NCBI GenBank assembly: GCA_900316445.1
Contig: ONCZ01000019.1
Coordinates: forward strand, 42,710 to 106,709
Reading direction: 5' to 3'
Source: an uncultured Prevotellaceae bacterium
Lineage (GTDB): Bacteria; Bacteroidota; Bacteroidia; Bacteroidales; Bacteroidaceae
DNA length: 64,000 nucleotides
Positions 61,658 to 64,000 of the stretch are shown piece by piece. A program made the translations under genes and the position numbers. Each line of letters opens with the position of its first letter. The stretch's first letter is position 1. Under the pieces are notes generated by a model. That model searched no databases. It worked only from the letters and a program-made list of their open reading frames with translations, and was not told the origin of the DNA.

Positions 61658-62971
61658 CTACAATCCAAGTAACTTGGTTTTCTGTGCTTGAAACTCTTCT
61701 TCTGTTAAAATACCATCAGCCTTTAACTTTGCAAGTTTAGTCAATTCATCAGCAACACTTCTTGAAGATGGTGCTATAACAGGTTGGGCAATAGGCGCGA
61801 CAGTCTGCTTAGCATTGTCAATAATAATTGACAGTATATCTTTCGCTTGATTAGCCCTCTTTACATAAGTTTCATATAGATTTCTATCTGTCTCGTCCTT
61901 TGTTTTAAGATCACGGTTAATATCCTTAAAATGAAGTACACATGATGTTCGTGTCGTACTGCGAAGAAGTATTTTGATGTCCATGTTCTTTATTTCCTTA
62001 TTCTGTTTGCTTGCGCCAGAAAGACCACCAACTACGGCACCTGCACCCCCCATAAGAACACCTCCAACGATTGCTCCACCAACTGTTCTACCAGCTGATT
62101 TCGTATATAGTTGGTTGCCATTTTCTTCATATGAAACCTCTAATATATCTGCATAGTTGAATATCTCATGCGAGCTTGTTGGACCAACAATAACAAGAAC
62201 CTTAAAGAAGTCATCCATTATAAACATATAATTACCAACTTCTTTGGTGTTTATGGTTGATTTATCTCCTGTTTTCTTAGGCAAACTATTTGCGTTTATA
62301 AAGTTAAACACATTATTTATTTTCCCTGATTCAGTAATTGCAATTACACCATGGCACTCATCAAGGAGAATATTATAAAACTTGTGAGTGGTTGAACCTG
62401 TAGATGATGTTCGAGTAGTACTAAGCGTTTCAAATCTTGGCTTTATAGTGTTATTTACTATAACATCTTTATTCTTATCCTTCTCAGATATTGAGGTTAC
62501 CTGATAAATAATATTAAGATCATTATAAGTTCCTGATAACAGAGAACGTTTTACAGGGTCATATATATTAAATACAGGTTTTGTCGATTGGGGAGTATTG
62601 TATTTTGCAAGTTCCTTTCCTGGGAATTCGAAGCCATCAACATATTCTTTTTTTATGCCTTCAGTCATGACTCTCATTATCATAACTTGCTTTTTGGTGG
62701 AGTCAAAGTAAATTTTACAACGGTCATCACCTATAAATACACTTCTGTCAAAGTCAGTTGAATTTTCTTCGTCTTCCTTTATCATCTGGAGTCTTTTGTC
62801 TTTGTTTTTACTTTCCACAGCAGAAGTAATCCCACCAACAATTGCACCGATAACTACCGCTACCAGAAGAATAATGAAGAACATTCCAATTTCATCTCCA
62901 CTGATAGAACCTCCTCCTAATACTGCAAATAAAAGGAGAACTAGAACTGATAAATAAAATTTAGTTTTCAT
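61658..62971 (-). CDS. Membrane protein with Gly-zipper and C-terminal SHOCT domain
   Basis: 437 residues. Two hydrophobic segments (4-22 and 30-50). A central beta-rich region (about 90-270) is followed by a glycine-zipper stretch GGAIVGGVLMGGAGAVVGGLSG (around 295-316). The C-terminus ELTKLAKLKADGILTEEEFQAQKTKLLGL is a clear SHOCT domain. SHOCT domains mediate oligomerisation. Function unknown; it is followed by a small membrane protein gene 6 nt upstream in the same direction. Confidence 0.75.
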   Translation of the reverse strand: MKTKFYLSVLVLLLFAVLGGGSISGDEIGMFFIILLVAVVIGAIVGGITSAVESKNKDKRLQMIKEDEENSTDFDRSVFIGDDRCKIYFDSTKKQVMIMRVMTEGIKKEYVDGFEFPGKELAKYNTPQSTKPVFNIYDPVKRSLLSGTYNDLNIIYQVTSISEKDKNKDVIVNNTIKPRFETLSTTRTSSTGSTTHKFYNILLDECHGVIAITESGKINNVFNFINANSLPKKTGDKSTINTKEVGNYMFIMDDFFKVLVIVGPTSSHEIFNYADILEVSYEENGNQLYTKSAGRTVGGAIVGGVLMGGAGAVVGGLSGASKQNKEIKNMDIKILLRSTTRTSCVLHFKDINRDLKTKDETDRNLYETYVKRANQAKDILSIIIDNAKQTVAPIAQPVIAPSSRSVADELTKLAKLKADGILTEEEFQAQKTKLLGL

Positions 62972-62977
62972 AATGAA

Positions 62978-63439
62978 TTATAATAGTTTAATTGTTATAT
63001 ACAAAAGAATAGCAAACAAATAACTGGCAACATCAATCCAGTCAAAAACTCCTGGTACTAGTCCAAAATATTGCGAGAACTCAGACACAAGTGCAAGGAT
63101 GGGAAGATAGTATATAAATATATAGGCACTAATAGATTTTGAACCATTCCATATTGCATCAACAAGAAACATATATGAGAATAACCACAGTCCATCAGGA
63201 AGACTATTCTTAACCCAGCCGTACACTCCTTCTGAGTTGAATAATCCTCTAAAAATTTCAACATGTTGGCTTATTCCCAAGTGATTGAACCAATCAAACA
63301 TTAGAAGTGATTTATCACGAAGCCCTATATATATGAGACCACCTATACAGAGTATCAACAAAGACAAAATAGACCTCCCTATTCTGTCTTTTAGAGAATA
63401 TTCTCTAAAGTATCTGTTTTTTAATATTGCAATATCCAT
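62978..63439 (-). CDS. Small multi-pass membrane protein
   Basis: 153 residues with about four membrane helices (SILSLLILCIGGLIYIGL; LWLFSYMFLVDAIW; ISAYIFIYYLPILALVS; VASYLFAILLYITIKLL). A conserved-looking LPDGLWLFSY and FDWIDV are seen. No family assigned. It precedes the SHOCT gene by 6 nt, so it is probably the first gene of that pair, and overlaps the GIY-YIG frame by 35 nt. Confidence 0.6.
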   Translation of the reverse strand: MDIAILKNRYFREYSLKDRIGRSILSLLILCIGGLIYIGLRDKSLLMFDWFNHLGISQHVEIFRGLFNSEGVYGWVKNSLPDGLWLFSYMFLVDAIWNGSKSISAYIFIYYLPILALVSEFSQYFGLVPGVFDWIDVASYLFAILLYITIKLL

Positions 63440-63695
63440 CTCTGTTTTTAATTAAGGTTCTAGAAATACAGGAGCCCCAGACACAGCGCAAAAGGGTCAG
63501 GAATCTTTGCGCCCTTTTCTCGAAGGACAAGGGAACGAATGTATTATCCAGTTCTTTGCTCCTCACATCCACAGGACGTGAACTTTTGCCAATCTTCACC
63601 CAATCCTCGCGGAAACTGGGATTCTTGCAAATATGCAAGCGACCAGAGGTCGAGCGGGTCAGAATGTAAACGTAGCCAGGTTCTTTGTTATTCAT
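63405..63695 (-). CDS. GIY-YIG (T5orf172/MUG113-like) fragment
   Basis: 96 residues. The start GYVYILTRSTSGRLHIC, then WVKIGKSSRPVDVRSKELDNTFVPLSFE matches the beginning of small GIY-YIG proteins (GYVYI...KIGxS...R...L). After SFE the sequence no longer resembles the family, suggesting an indel or insertion near 63520. Most likely a truncated, inactive copy. Confidence 0.5.
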   Translation of the reverse strand: MNNKEPGYVYILTRSTSGRLHICKNPSFREDWVKIGKSSRPVDVRSKELDNTFVPLSFEKRAQRFLTLLRCVWGSCISRTLIKNRDGYCNIKKQIL

Positions 63696-63777
63696 ATTGT
63701 CATACTTTTAATTTCTTTTTGCGTTTCAGCTCCTAAAGGCACAATGATGCATAACCCTTTGCGCCCTTACTTGAACG

Positions 63778-64000
63778 TTATGGCACAGGATCTTCAAGAG
63801 GTTCGCTGACCATCATGGGTTGATACTCGTAAGTATCGGACGTCGTGTAGTGGAGGGTGGTGCTGAGAAAGGTGATTCCCAGAGCCTGACCGATATCAAA
63901 GAGGGTGTCGATCGTAAAATTACGGTCACCTGATAGCCAGTCGGATATTTCCGATTCAGTCTTTCCCATCAGTTTGGCAAACTGCTTCTGATTCAGGTGC
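63778..64000 (-). CDS. C-terminal part of an XRE-type regulator (5' end outside window)
   Basis: The minus-strand frame enters from the edge with HLNQKQFAKLMGKTESEISD, WLSGDRNFTIDTLFDIGQALGI, an XRE helix-turn-helix, and ends DTYEYQPMMVSEPLEDPVP. Such proteins are often HigA-like antitoxins, but the partner is not visible. An internal ATG at 63969 is not the true start. Confidence 0.75.
   Translation of the reverse strand, partial: HLNQKQFAKLMGKTESEISDWLSGDRNFTIDTLFDIGQALGITFLSTTLHYTTSDTYEYQPMMVSEPLEDPVP

Noticed and set aside
1-64000. tRNA, rRNA or insertion-sequence transposase genes
   Set aside because: No cloverleaf, rRNA or transposase sequence was recognised by reading both strands; a dedicated scan was not possible.

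Overview
The window reads as a Bacteroidetes chromosome, most likely Prevotella or a close relative. Many genes are preceded by the phylum-specific promoter (TTTG, about 20 nt, TAnnTTTG), Shine-Dalgarno sequences are largely absent, and the families are typical of the group (DUF4143-type ATPases, AbiE pairs, outer-membrane beta-barrel receptors, Aat-ClpS-ClpA). The species assignment is inference.

Layout. 1-1.25 kb: the end of one gene and a VWA/DUF2201-type protein. 1.3-6.2 kb: two AAA ATPase genes with palindromic control regions, a VirE-N/BT4734-like gene, and frameshifted or fragmentary remnants. 6.2-23.4 kb: the outstanding region. A two-gene McrBC-like unit (DUF3578-AAA+ protein and DUF2357-PD-(D/E)XK nuclease) on the + strand meets a four-gene operon on the - strand at one perfect hairpin. 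That operon encodes a NERD-like protein lacking the catalytic Lys, a NERD-UvrD helicase, a 1101-aa protein of unknown family with a Cys cluster, and a 2050-aa DUF1998-type helicase resembling DruE. 23.6-27.7 kb: two more genes with HEPN-like RNxxxH segments, one split by a frame change and one combined with HTH domains. 27.7-33.4 kb: an accessory module with a sigma-70-like factor, a very acidic protein, and Sel1-repeat and small repeat proteins. 33.4-46.5 kb: HD hydrolase, AbiEi/AbiEii, SbcC-SbcD, two SprT-like proteases, HipB-HipA, an N-formylglutamate amidohydrolase-like protein and another HExxH protein. The 3' end of a small gene is repeated at three module boundaries here. 46.6-59.9 kb: GC-richer core-like genes (aat-clpS-clpA, esterase, a partner-switching set RsbW/STAS/SpoIIE with a GH13 amylase, acyltransferase, transglutaminase-like protein, outer-membrane receptor, GNAT). 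60-64 kb: decayed AlbA_2-type gene pieces, a DUF1016 nuclease, a SHOCT membrane protein, a GIY-YIG fragment and the end of an XRE regulator.

The 6.2-27.7 kb stretch looks like a defence island. The McrBC-like pair would recognise and cut DNA, and the helicase/NERD operon would remodel or degrade DNA. No methyltransferase is visible, which fits a modification-dependent or self/non-self mechanism that does not need host methylation. That the two convergent operons form one system is a hypothesis.

Three regulatory patterns are not explained by the gene content: a 43-bp ungapped element repeated at three promoters in 56.8-60.0 kb; a palindrome-like element (CCTTGGTGGTTTGAGG) at a constant 12-nt distance from the -7 box of three unrelated genes in 27.7-40.9 kb; and three operator-like repeats with an exact 33-bp period before the DUF4143-type ATPase.
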